In this document: positions 45,467 to 54,389 of the stretch, in pieces
How the letters are laid out: each line of letters begins with the position of its first letter
How positions within the stretch are numbered: position 1 is the first letter of the stretch
Source of the DNA: Planctomycetia bacterium
GTDB lineage: Bacteria > Planctomycetota > Planctomycetia > Gemmatales > Gemmataceae
Direction of reading: 5' to 3'
NCBI GenBank assembly: GCA_005808665.1
Contig: SYLG01000104.1
Coordinates: 1 to 64,000, forward strand
DNA: 64,000 bases
The notes under the pieces: generated by a model
What the model saw: the letters and a program-made list of their open reading frames with translations, nothing else
Databases searched by the model: none
What the model was told of the DNA's origin: nothing
Made by a program: the position numbers and the translations under genes

Positions 45467-48400
45467 TTCCCAGGTTTTTCATTGACCGGCCCATTTTCGC
45501 ATCGGTGGTTTCCATCCTCTTGGTCCTTGGGGGAGCGGTCTCCTATCTGACACTGCCAACCACGCAATACCCCGAAATCACCCCCCCAACAATTGAGGTT
45601 TCCACGATTTATCCAGGGGCGAATGCGGAATTGGTTCGGGATACCATTGCCGCACCAATCGAACAACAAGTAAGTGGCGTCGAAAATGCAATGTACATGA
45701 GCTCGCAATGTACCAACGATGGCCGCTATCGCCTCGTGATTACATTTGCGCCGGGAACCGATCTCAGTATGGCCCAGGTCCTTACCCAGGTTCGTGTTTC
45801 TTTGGCCCTACCCATTTTGCCCGATTTGGTTCAACGACAAGGGGTTTCGGTCCTCAAAAAGGGGGCTGGGGCCATGATGATCATTAATTTCACCAGCCTT
45901 AGTGATCCAACAGGTAAATCCCTTTTTACCGATACCTTTATGAGCAATTTTGCCACGATTCAGGTAAGGGACGAATTGCTCCGTGTAGAGGGCGTTGGGG
46001 ATGTTGGCTATATTGGCCAGCGGGACTACAGTATGAGAGCCTGGTTGGATCCTGAGCGCCTTGCTTTTCTTGGCTTGACAACGGATCAGGTGGTGGTTGC
46101 CCTCACCCAACAAAACTTTCAGGTTGCGGCTGGGAATATCGGCCAACAACCAGCCCCTGTCGGGCAAGCTTTTCAAATCACCCTAAGTGCCCTGGGTCGC
46201 CTAATCACCGAGAAGGAATTTGGCGATATTATAATCAAGGCCTTGCCCGGCACGGACGGAACCCCAGATGCGGTTCTTGTCCGCCTGAAAGATATTGCCC
46301 GTATCGAACTTGGTTCACAACAATACGACCAAATTTGCACATTGGATGGCAAACCAAGTGTTGGCTTGACCATTTTTCAACTTCCCGGTTCCAATGCCAT
46401 AAAAACGGCCGATGCTGTCCGCTTAAAGATGAAAGAATTGTTCACCGGGCTATCCACTGGCCTTGATTACAACATTGTCTATGACACCACCCCATTCATT
46501 CAGGAGTCCAAAACCGAAGTATTAAAAACACTCCGTGACGCTATCCTTTTGGTGGCACTTGTCGTCCTTGCTTTTTTGCAAAATTGGCGAGCAACCCTAA
46601 TACCCCTCATTGCCGTTCCGGTTGCGATCATTGGAACCTTCATCCTCATGGCAGCCTTGGGTTTCAGCCTCAACAACCTTTCCCTTTTCGGCTTGGTGTT
46701 GGCTATTGGAATTGTGGTGGATGATGCCATTGTTGTCGTGGAAAATGTCGAGCGGTGGATGGAGCAAGGATTATCCCCAAGGGATGCTTCCATTCGGGCA
46801 ATGGACGAGGTGACCGGACCAGTTTTGGGTGTGGCGCTTGTGCTAACGGCGGTGTTTGTTCCATGTGCATTCATCTCCGGAATTGTCGGCCAATTTTTTA
46901 GGCAATTCGCCCTAACCATTGCTGTATCAACGCTTTTGAGTGCCCTCAATTCGCTTACGCTAAGCCCGGCACTTGCCGCCTTATTGTTGAAACCAAAACA
47001 TGCCAAACCGGATATTTTAGACCTTTTTTTGCGTTGGACTCTTGGTTGGTTCTTTTTCCTGTTCAACTTTGCCTTTAATTGGGCCAATCAGGCCTATGGT
47101 GCGATTGTCGGGGGTGCACTCCGGATCAGCCTTCTGGTCCTACTTGTGTATTGCGGCCTCCTTTGGTTCACGGCAATCCTTTTTACCTCCGCACCCACCG
47201 GTTTTATCCCCCAACAGGATAAGGGCTACCTCATTGTTAATGTGACTTTACCCGATGGTGCCTCCCTTGAACGGACAAGTGAAGTAATCCAATTGATGGA
47301 AACGGAAGCAAGCAAAGACAAGGCGGTTACCCATACAGTGTCAATAGCTGGCCAATCGCTGGTGTTTGGTGCCAATTCCCCCAACTGGGGTGCCATGTAT
47401 GTCATGCTCAAGGGTTTTTCCGAACGCCCCGGCCCTGAAGGATCCGCCGATGCGATTTCCCTAAGGCTTAAGGCGGTTTGGGAAAGCCTTGTTCCCGATG
47501 CCAAGGTGGAAGTATTTGGCGCCCCACCCGTGGACGGTTTGGGAACTGTCGCAGGATTCAAAATGATTATCGAGGATCGTGGAGACTATGGCAGCCGTTC
47601 CCTCCAATCCGCAGCGGATCTTTTGGCCAAACAGGCAACGGAGGATCCCCAATTTCGCGGGATTTTTACTAATTACCGGGCGGACACTCCCTGGATCTGG
47701 CTCGATATTGATCGGGATAAGGCTCAATCCCTTGGCGTTTCCATTCAAGAACTTTTCCAAACATTACAGGTCAATCTTGGGTCGTATTATGTAAATCAAT
47801 TCAACCGATTTGGCAGATCCTGGCAAGTCAATATTCAGGCGGACGGCAAAAACCGAACCGAGATTCATGAAATCCTCAATCAGTTGAAGGTTAAAAACAA
47901 CCAAGGGGATATTATTCCCCTTGCGACCCTGATCCGCCCCCAATCTTCTACTGGTCCAAGCCTGATAATGCGCTACAACCTTTATCCCGCGGCGGCCATT
48001 TTTGGCGAACCCGCCCCTGGGATAAGCTCAACGACAGCCCTTGAAAGTTTTCAAAACAAATTCCAATCCCTTCGGGATAGTTCCGATATTTCCAGCCTCA
48101 TGTTCGCCGACTGGACCGAAATGGCCTATATGCAGATTCGCTCAGGGAATACGGCCATGTTACTTTTTGGCCTCGGGGTGGTTTTGGTATTTTTGGTATT
48201 GGCAGCACTTTATGAAAGCTGGGCACTTCCCCTGGCCGTTATCATGGTCGTCCCCATGTGCCTGTTATCGGCCATTTTTGGCTTGCTCCAGGCGGGAATG
48301 GATGTCAACATTTTCAGCCAAATTGGCTTTGTGGTGCTTGTGGGCCTTGCCTGTAAAAATGCGATCCTTTTTGTGGAATTTGCCAAACAGCTCCGGGAAG

Positions 48401-48720
48401 AGGGAACGCCCCTTCGGGATTCAGCCCTAATTGCCTGCAAAATGAGGCTAAGGCCCATCCTGATGACTTCATTTGCCTTTATTTTGGGGGTATTGCCGTT
48501 GGTTATTGCCGAGGGAGCGGGGGCCGAAATGCGAAGGACATTGGGCCAAACAGTATTTTGCGGCATGGTTGGGGTAACGGGCTTTGGAATTTTCCTTACG
48601 CCGGTGTTTTATTACTGTATTTTGTATTTCGCAAAACCTCCCGTGGGTAAAATCCGGGGAACCACGGATAATACCTCACCTTTGGAGGCAACCAAGTCTT
48701 CGGAAGGACATCTCGAATGA
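45463..48720 (+). CDS. RND multidrug efflux pump (HAE1), second copy
   Basis: 1085 residues from ATG 45463, which overlaps the first pump stop (ATGA); the track start at 45019 is a shadow inside the first gene. MIPRFFIDRPIFASVVSILLVLGG, IVVDDAIVVVENVERWM and LQNWRATLIPLIAVPVAIIGTF parallel the first copy, so the two arose by duplication. Tandem RND genes with one adaptor recall MdtABC-type heteromultimeric pumps, which is an inference. The C-terminus carries an extra tail (TTDNTSPLEATKSSEGHLE). Confidence 0.96.
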   Translation: MIPRFFIDRPIFASVVSILLVLGGAVSYLTLPTTQYPEITPPTIEVSTIYPGANAELVRDTIAAPIEQQVSGVENAMYMSSQCTNDGRYRLVITFAPGTDLSMAQVLTQVRVSLALPILPDLVQRQGVSVLKKGAGAMMIINFTSLSDPTGKSLFTDTFMSNFATIQVRDELLRVEGVGDVGYIGQRDYSMRAWLDPERLAFLGLTTDQVVVALTQQNFQVAAGNIGQQPAPVGQAFQITLSALGRLITEKEFGDIIIKALPGTDGTPDAVLVRLKDIARIELGSQQYDQICTLDGKPSVGLTIFQLPGSNAIKTADAVRLKMKELFTGLSTGLDYNIVYDTTPFIQESKTEVLKTLRDAILLVALVVLAFLQNWRATLIPLIAVPVAIIGTFILMAALGFSLNNLSLFGLVLAIGIVVDDAIVVVENVERWMEQGLSPRDASIRAMDEVTGPVLGVALVLTAVFVPCAFISGIVGQFFRQFALTIAVSTLLSALNSLTLSPALAALLLKPKHAKPDILDLFLRWTLGWFFFLFNFAFNWANQAYGAIVGGALRISLLVLLVYCGLLWFTAILFTSAPTGFIPQQDKGYLIVNVTLPDGASLERTSEVIQLMETEASKDKAVTHTVSIAGQSLVFGANSPNWGAMYVMLKGFSERPGPEGSADAISLRLKAVWESLVPDAKVEVFGAPPVDGLGTVAGFKMIIEDRGDYGSRSLQSAADLLAKQATEDPQFRGIFTNYRADTPWIWLDIDRDKAQSLGVSIQELFQTLQVNLGSYYVNQFNRFGRSWQVNIQADGKNRTEIHEILNQLKVKNNQGDIIPLATLIRPQSSTGPSLIMRYNLYPAAAIFGEPAPGISSTTALESFQNKFQSLRDSSDISSLMFADWTEMAYMQIRSGNTAMLLFGLGVVLVFLVLAALYESWALPLAVIMVVPMCLLSAIFGLLQAGMDVNIFSQIGFVVLVGLACKNAILFVEFAKQLREEGTPLRDSALIACKMRLRPILMTSFAFILGVLPLVIAEGAGAEMRRTLGQTVFCGMVGVTGFGIFLTPVFYYCILYFAKPPVGKIRGTTDNTSPLEATKSSEGHLE

Positions 48721-48744
48721 CTTGCCAAATGGATTGGAAGGGGT

Positions 48745-50412
48745 TTAAGGAACTTTTTTGTTTTTTAGTAACTCACGCCAATAGCCAAACCCGGAAGGCC
48801 TTGGCTTGGTTTCATAGGCATTGGGAGTCACACCTTCGGTACGGGGACTTGGGCGGTTTTCCATTTCACCCAAGGCCGGTTCTTCAAGGCGCATTTCCCA
48901 GCCTCCACCCAAAGCCCGGTAGGTGTGGATAAGGCCCAAGGATACGGAACCCAGATTATCGTTCAATTTGATCTGTTCCTGAACCAATTGGCGTTCCAAC
49001 AAATAAACACGGTTGAAATCCACCGTCCCCTCAAAGTATTGTTGCTTCGCCAGAGTAACGGATTTTGTCGCAGCTTGAACCGCTTTTTCCTGAAACTTTG
49101 CGGATTCATCCATTTTGATGTATTCGATCAATCCATTTTCCGTTTCCTTCCCGGCATTGAGAACGGTTTGCTGATAGGCCGCACCCAACGCTTGAAATTT
49201 TGCATCCTGCATGCGGATATTGTTTAACAGGCGGCCATAATTCAGGATTTTCCAATCCGCGGCCGGTCCGATTGTCCCCATCATGGATCCTGGAGAAAAC
49301 AATTGATTAATATCGGAACTCGCCAGACCTAAATAACCATTGATTACAAGGGAAGGGTACAAATCTGCCTCAGCAATCCCGATTTGGGCGCATTGGGCCG
49401 CAAGATTGCGCTCGGCTTTTCGAACATCGGGTCGCCTCCTCAATAGGTCTGCCGGAATGCCGGTTTTGGCCTCCGCAGGTGCAGGAGGAATTGGTTTTTT
49501 CCCCAACCTGGCAGTTAAATCTTCGGTAGAAATACCCAACAAAACACACATTGCGTTGGCGGCCTGGCGGGCCCGTTTTTCATTGGGGGGAATTTGGGCC
49601 TGGGTTTGGGCAAGGTTCAATGTAGCTTGTCCAACATCCAACTCGGTTGCAGCACCCCCTTTAAACCGATCTTCGGCAATTCCTAATGATCCCTGCATCA
49701 ATACCACAAATTTCCGAAGGGATTCCACCTGGGACTGCGCTACCCGGTAATCGACATAATAGTTGGCCATATCGGCTACCAGAGATACTAAAATACCATC
49801 ATATTCTTCGACGCTTGCCTGGTAGGTACCCTGGGAAGATTCAATATTGCGTCGAAGCTTGCCCCATGCGTCCAGTTCCCAACTCAAATTGAATCCCGTG
49901 GACCAGATGCTAAAACTGTGTTCGGGCAAAAAACTTGTAAAGCCCAAATTGGTACTGTAATTGAGCCGGTCATATCCTGTCAAACTGTTTTGGGATTGAG
50001 GTAAAAACTGACCAACCTTGATGTTGTAATTCGCCCGGGCCGCCAACACCCGAAAACCCGAGTCTTTGAGCAGGAAATTTTCGCGGTAGGCGGTTTCAAT
50101 GAGGTCATTTAAAACAGGGTCGTTGAATTGCTCCCACCACCTAAGGTCCGGACTGATACTTGCTTTCACTTTGGGATTTTTGGTGTCTAGCCAATCTTCC
50201 GAGGTTTGGGCATCTGGACGGAGGTAGTCAGGCCCCACCTTCATTTTTTGCCGCCAATATTGGGATGGGTGGGTACAACCCGAACACAAGGTAACCCCCA
50301 AAAAGAGCGATCCAAAAGCCCAATAACGAAGAATTCGTTTCCGGCCCCCCCCCATTTTGGCGGGTTCCATGACCTTTGATTTCAGGCAACAGTCCGAATA
50401 ATTTCCTAACAT
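48745..50412 (-). CDS. TolC/NodT-family outer-membrane efflux lipoprotein
   Basis: 555 residues, a little longer than typical NodT. A signal ending LFLGVTLCSGC supplies a lipidation Cys. The helical tunnel repeats are seen as KVGQFLPQSQNSLTGY, VADMANYYVDYRVAQSQVESLRKFV, TELDVGQATLNLAQTQAQIPPNEKRARQAANAMCVLLG and, in the second half, KQQYFEGTVDFNRVYLLERQLVQEQIKLND. It forms the outer-membrane channel for the adjacent pumps. It is transcribed toward them (convergent), so it is not in the same operon. ATG 50412 with AGGGG is kept; ATG 50370 is possible. Confidence 0.94.
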   Translation of the reverse strand: MLGNYSDCCLKSKVMEPAKMGGGRKRILRYWAFGSLFLGVTLCSGCTHPSQYWRQKMKVGPDYLRPDAQTSEDWLDTKNPKVKASISPDLRWWEQFNDPVLNDLIETAYRENFLLKDSGFRVLAARANYNIKVGQFLPQSQNSLTGYDRLNYSTNLGFTSFLPEHSFSIWSTGFNLSWELDAWGKLRRNIESSQGTYQASVEEYDGILVSLVADMANYYVDYRVAQSQVESLRKFVVLMQGSLGIAEDRFKGGAATELDVGQATLNLAQTQAQIPPNEKRARQAANAMCVLLGISTEDLTARLGKKPIPPAPAEAKTGIPADLLRRRPDVRKAERNLAAQCAQIGIAEADLYPSLVINGYLGLASSDINQLFSPGSMMGTIGPAADWKILNYGRLLNNIRMQDAKFQALGAAYQQTVLNAGKETENGLIEYIKMDESAKFQEKAVQAATKSVTLAKQQYFEGTVDFNRVYLLERQLVQEQIKLNDNLGSVSLGLIHTYRALGGGWEMRLEEPALGEMENRPSPRTEGVTPNAYETKPRPSGFGYWRELLKNKKVP

Positions 50413-50570
50413 GGCATATTGCCCCTATTAGAATTACAAACTCTGTTCCTTTTTGGAAGGAAACAGCCCGCATAACCACTATCGACCACAAATCCCGCAA
50501 AGATTACCAAAACCGGAAGCTCTGGATCGGGGTGCTTGCCATCCTACTCCTGTTCCAATGGATCAAACCC

Positions 50571-51926
50571 TCACATGGTAATAAACTTGGCCAAACCGGG
50601 GTGGATGAAGGGTGCCCGATAAGGCCGTATGAGAAGTTTATTGGCCTCTTGGTCGCCTACAATTTCTTTTTTAACCGGGTCATAGGAAACACTTCGTCCC
50701 AATTTCATGGCCAGGTTAGCCATGATGCAACTTGCCGTGGAAATGTGGCCTTGCTCGATATCTGAAATGGGTTTGGACCGTTTTTCAATAGACCTGAGTA
50801 GATCCTGGAGATGGACCCGTACCGCCGAGGCAACATGCTGTTCGAGGTCTTTTTCGGTTTTATCTTCCGGAAATTTCTCAAACTCAAAAAGCGGAGTACC
50901 CGAAAGGGCGGCTTTGTTCCTGCCATTGGGAAAGAACTCATATTTGTTCACGCTTAATTTAAGCGTCCCCTTTTCGCCATAAATGGTGGCACCCCACGGG
51001 TATTCGGGATCAGCGGCCGCTCCGTAAGTCCGATGTTCCCAGGAAGCGGTCAAGGTCCCAAAATCAAATAATGCAGACTGGGTGTCCGAAATGTTGGCCC
51101 TTCCCTGTTTTTGAACCAGAATGCCACCATTGGAACTAACCGTTTTGGGCCATCCCAAACCGAGCATCCAACGGACCATATCGAGCATATGGACACACAT
51201 ATCGCCGACGATGCCATTGCCATATTCCATGAAGGCACGCCACCCTCGAGGGTGAACAATCCGGTTAAAGGGCCGCATGGGGGCAGGACCAGTCCACAAT
51301 TCATAATCCAGATGTTCTGGAGGTTTAATGTCTGGTGCGTTGTCGTTGTTCCGCATGTGGTAGTAGCAATAAAGGTCTATGTGGCCTACCTTGCCTAAAA
51401 GGCCCTGGTCAATCACCCGATTTTTCGCTTCAATCAGGTGGGGAGTGCTTCGCCTCTGCATTCCCACCTGGACAACCCGTCCCAACCTGCGGGCGGTAGC
51501 CAGGATCGCCTCTCCCTCCGCAATGTCAGCACTAATCGGCTTTTGGAGGTAAAGGTCGGCCCCCGATTCCATGGCCGCTATGGCGTGCAGGGTATGCCAA
51601 TGGTCCGGAGAGCCGATCAAAACCAAATCAAGGTCCTTTTCTCCCAGCATTTTGCGATAATCCGCATAAGTACGGGGGATTTTTCCGGACTTTTGCCTTC
51701 CTGAGACGATTTGTGCCGCTTCTTTCAGCATTTTTTTATCTGGATCACAAAGGGAAACCACTTCAACCGGTGCCACCTGAATCAATCGCAAAAGGTCGAT
51801 CTTTCCATACCATCCTGTGCCAATAAGCCCAACCCTTAATTTGCGATCGGCAAATTCTTCTCCAAAAAGTTGGGTGGTGGAAAGGCCAGCAGCCCCTGCT
51901 GCGAAAAATGTGCGCCGATTCATCAT
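50571..51926 (-). CDS. Exported Gfo/Idh/MocA-family oxidoreductase
   Basis: 451 residues. The N-terminus MMNRRTFFAAGAAGLS is a Tat-like leader. The Rossmann domain follows (LRVGLIGTGWYGKIDLLRL, VVSLCDPDKKML), with the conserved EKP-like block YLQKPISADIAEGEAIL, then the substrate domain (GNGIVGDMCVHMLDMVRWML, LGWPKTVSSNGGI). Family members reduce or oxidise sugars and inositols with NAD(P). Exported copies of this family are expanded in planctomycetes. Substrate unknown. Confidence 0.93.
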   Translation of the reverse strand: MMNRRTFFAAGAAGLSTTQLFGEEFADRKLRVGLIGTGWYGKIDLLRLIQVAPVEVVSLCDPDKKMLKEAAQIVSGRQKSGKIPRTYADYRKMLGEKDLDLVLIGSPDHWHTLHAIAAMESGADLYLQKPISADIAEGEAILATARRLGRVVQVGMQRRSTPHLIEAKNRVIDQGLLGKVGHIDLYCYYHMRNNDNAPDIKPPEHLDYELWTGPAPMRPFNRIVHPRGWRAFMEYGNGIVGDMCVHMLDMVRWMLGLGWPKTVSSNGGILVQKQGRANISDTQSALFDFGTLTASWEHRTYGAAADPEYPWGATIYGEKGTLKLSVNKYEFFPNGRNKAALSGTPLFEFEKFPEDKTEKDLEQHVASAVRVHLQDLLRSIEKRSKPISDIEQGHISTASCIMANLAMKLGRSVSYDPVKKEIVGDQEANKLLIRPYRAPFIHPGLAKFITM

Positions 51927-52020
51927 GATCCTGACTCCCTATTCCTTTTGATTTTAGGGCATTTAAAGATTCTGTAGTACAAATCGTTTCCACCTATTCT
52001 GGACAAACAGTTGGCTCCCA

Positions 52021-53016
52021 TTAACCTTCGGCTTGGGTCCGTTGGAGGCGAAACAATTCCGAACCCATTTTGAGGACATAAAGGATATCGTTAATAGGGT
52101 CGTAATCAAGCCAGGTTAACGGGGACCAACCTTTCAGGGCCGAAGGCAGGGGGATATTCTTGGTCCATGTCTTGCCATCATCCAGGGATTCGCGGATACC
52201 CGATTTGGTCAACACGAAAAGGTGGCCCGGTTTTGTGCCAAAAATGGGACCCATTTTGACATCCTTCATATCACTTATTTTTGTCCAGGTGGCACCCTTA
52301 TCGGTTGTGGTGATCAGGGCATTTTCCACGACCCAATAGAGTTTTCCATTGCGCCATTTGGGTAAAGCGTCGGTGAAAAAATCGGCCACAGGGGACCAGG
52401 TATCTCCCGAATCCGTGGTTCGCATCATTTTCGGGTTGGGTTGAGTTTTGGTTTTTGCCAGGGTGGCGACTGCTATCTTTTCATCAAAAACCCATGCCGA
52501 GGAGAACCCTTTGCCTAGCTCTGTAAAAGATTTCCCCCCATCCCTGGAACGAACCAACTCACCTCCCGATTCGTGTTTGAAGGCAAACAGGCAATTCGGA
52601 TCGCGGTTAACCCAATCCAAAACTGCCCAATCCATGTGAACGGATTTTTTCCCAAATTCGCTCCAAGGGGAACCCTCCCTGTCCCCAACGAGAATGGGGG
52701 CCCCATAAACGAGGGCCACAACCAACCGATTGGTTTTTCCGGTGGGGTCAAAACCCATGCAGCCTGGCCATTCCGTTCGACCTTTGAATGGGGTTGAGAA
52801 AGGAGTAAAAAGGCCTCCCTTGTCTGTCGACCGAAAAAGTCCCTTGTCACTGATGTTCAGATAGACATGGCCATTGGATTGATCAATCAAAACACCACAA
52901 ATCCCACCATATCCAGCGTTTTCTTTTTTGGCAAGGTTATCAGTAATCTTTTCCCAATCGGCTGAAAAAAGGGGTGACGGGAAAGACAATGCCAAAAGTC
53001 CCAATATAAACCTCAT
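52021..53016 (-). CDS. Exported Asp-box beta-propeller protein
   Basis: 331 residues from ATG 53016, giving signal MRFILGLLALSFPSPLFSADW; the longer track start lies inside the upstream gene. At least five Asp-box/BNR motifs are visible: STDKGGLFT, SRDGGKSFTE, TTDSGDTWSP, TTDKGATWTK and SLDDGKTWTK, as in sialidase or YCF48-like propellers. A sialidase catalytic set is not evident. It starts 10 bases after the PQQ-propeller gene, likely in one operon. Confidence 0.85.
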   Translation of the reverse strand: MRFILGLLALSFPSPLFSADWEKITDNLAKKENAGYGGICGVLIDQSNGHVYLNISDKGLFRSTDKGGLFTPFSTPFKGRTEWPGCMGFDPTGKTNRLVVALVYGAPILVGDREGSPWSEFGKKSVHMDWAVLDWVNRDPNCLFAFKHESGGELVRSRDGGKSFTELGKGFSSAWVFDEKIAVATLAKTKTQPNPKMMRTTDSGDTWSPVADFFTDALPKWRNGKLYWVVENALITTTDKGATWTKISDMKDVKMGPIFGTKPGHLFVLTKSGIRESLDDGKTWTKNIPLPSALKGWSPLTWLDYDPINDILYVLKMGSELFRLQRTQAEG

Positions 53017-53026
53017 AAAAGACCTC

Positions 53027-54298
53027 TTATCGTTTGTTTCCAACACAAAAAAGGAATTGGTTGCCTTTAAGCAGGATCTTGCCATTGGAAACCGCCGGCG
53101 AGGATGGTGCGCTATCGCCAAGGTCCATTGTGGCAAGGATATTCAGCTTCGGGCCTGGCTTAATCACATAGGATTTTCCCGCATTGGCTAAATATAGTGT
53201 ACCATCGGCAGTAATAATTGGGCTGGAGGTCGTAGAAATCCCTGCCAACCGTTCTGCATAATGCAACGATCCATCTTTTCCACTTCGGCACGAAAGCATT
53301 CCAGGATGGTGAAGGCGATAAAGTAAGTCACCAAATAATACGGGTGAAGACAATCCTTCAGGTACCTGGTTGATTTTCCAATGTTGGTTGGTTTGGGTAA
53401 TATCCCCCTTCCCGTTGGGATCAATACCAAACGCCGGGCCACCCCGTCCGCTGTCAATGTAAACAAGGCCACCTTCCATTACAGGCGAAACGGTATCTCC
53501 CTTACTGGCAAACGACCAAAGGATTGAGCCGTCCCTTGGATCAACCCCCTCCAAAGAATTGGACCCGGCAACCAATAATTGTTTTTTCCCGCCTAATTGC
53601 ACAAGCGTAGGGGTGCTGTGGCAAAAATCATTGTGGGGCCTTTTCCTTTCCCAAACAATATTGCCGGTTTTTTTATCAAAGGCTAATAACCGGGAGGTTC
53701 GGCGCACACCATCGCATTGGAGGACGATTAAATCCCCCACAAGGACGGGACTGGCCCCAAGGGCAACATCAAAATCGAATGGTGTAATCTCCTTTCGCCA
53801 CAATGATTTTCCTTCCAAATCAAAGGCAGCCAAGACGGAAGAACCAAATACCACATATACCCGGTCGCCATCGCTCGCAGGGGTGGGTGCCGTGTAGCCA
53901 CCCCGAAGGTCCTTAAGCAACCATGGTCCAGGTTTAGCCTGGATATCCCAAATCAAGGCACCCTTTTCCAGGTCATAGCAAACAATGTGATGTTCCGGAA
54001 TTGCCTGGGTTGCATCCTGTCCTTTTGGCCAAAAACTGGCGGTGATAATGACACGATTTTTCACAATGATAGGACTGGATTGGTTGAGGTCTCGTCGATC
54101 CCCCTTGCCATTACCTGGAAGCGGTACTTTCCAAAGGAGGTTTTCCCCTTCCTTGGACCAGGTTGTAGGCAGGTTTTTATCATCCGTCAATCCTTGCCCG
54201 GTTGGACCCCGCCAACCAAGCCAATCGCCCCCCCACAAAAAGGGAGGAACCAGCCAACATCCAAAAAGTACAACCTTTCGAAACAGGGTCAGACTCAT
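53027..54298 (-). CDS. Exported PQQ-like beta-propeller protein
   Basis: 423 residues. Signal MSLTLFRKVVLFGCWLVPPFLWGG, then DWLGWRGPTGQGLTDDKNLPTTWSKEGENLLWKVPLPG, which is the standard opening of planctomycete PQQ-repeat proteins. Repeats include VCYDLEKGALIWDIQ, AAFDLEGKSLWRKE, LLAFDKKTGNIVWERK and EGVDPRDGSILWSF. PQQ cofactor binding is not assured; many are structural BamB-like propellers. Operon partner of the Asp-box gene. Confidence 0.92.
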   Translation of the reverse strand: MSLTLFRKVVLFGCWLVPPFLWGGDWLGWRGPTGQGLTDDKNLPTTWSKEGENLLWKVPLPGNGKGDRRDLNQSSPIIVKNRVIITASFWPKGQDATQAIPEHHIVCYDLEKGALIWDIQAKPGPWLLKDLRGGYTAPTPASDGDRVYVVFGSSVLAAFDLEGKSLWRKEITPFDFDVALGASPVLVGDLIVLQCDGVRRTSRLLAFDKKTGNIVWERKRPHNDFCHSTPTLVQLGGKKQLLVAGSNSLEGVDPRDGSILWSFASKGDTVSPVMEGGLVYIDSGRGGPAFGIDPNGKGDITQTNQHWKINQVPEGLSSPVLFGDLLYRLHHPGMLSCRSGKDGSLHYAERLAGISTTSSPIITADGTLYLANAGKSYVIKPGPKLNILATMDLGDSAPSSPAVSNGKILLKGNQFLFCVGNKR

Positions 54299-54389
54299 TG
54301 TTTTTAGCCTTGGTTTGATGGTTGGCCAAATCCCGATAGAAGTGATTGATACACTTCCAAGAGCGCAAAAGTTGCATTACTTGAAAGGA

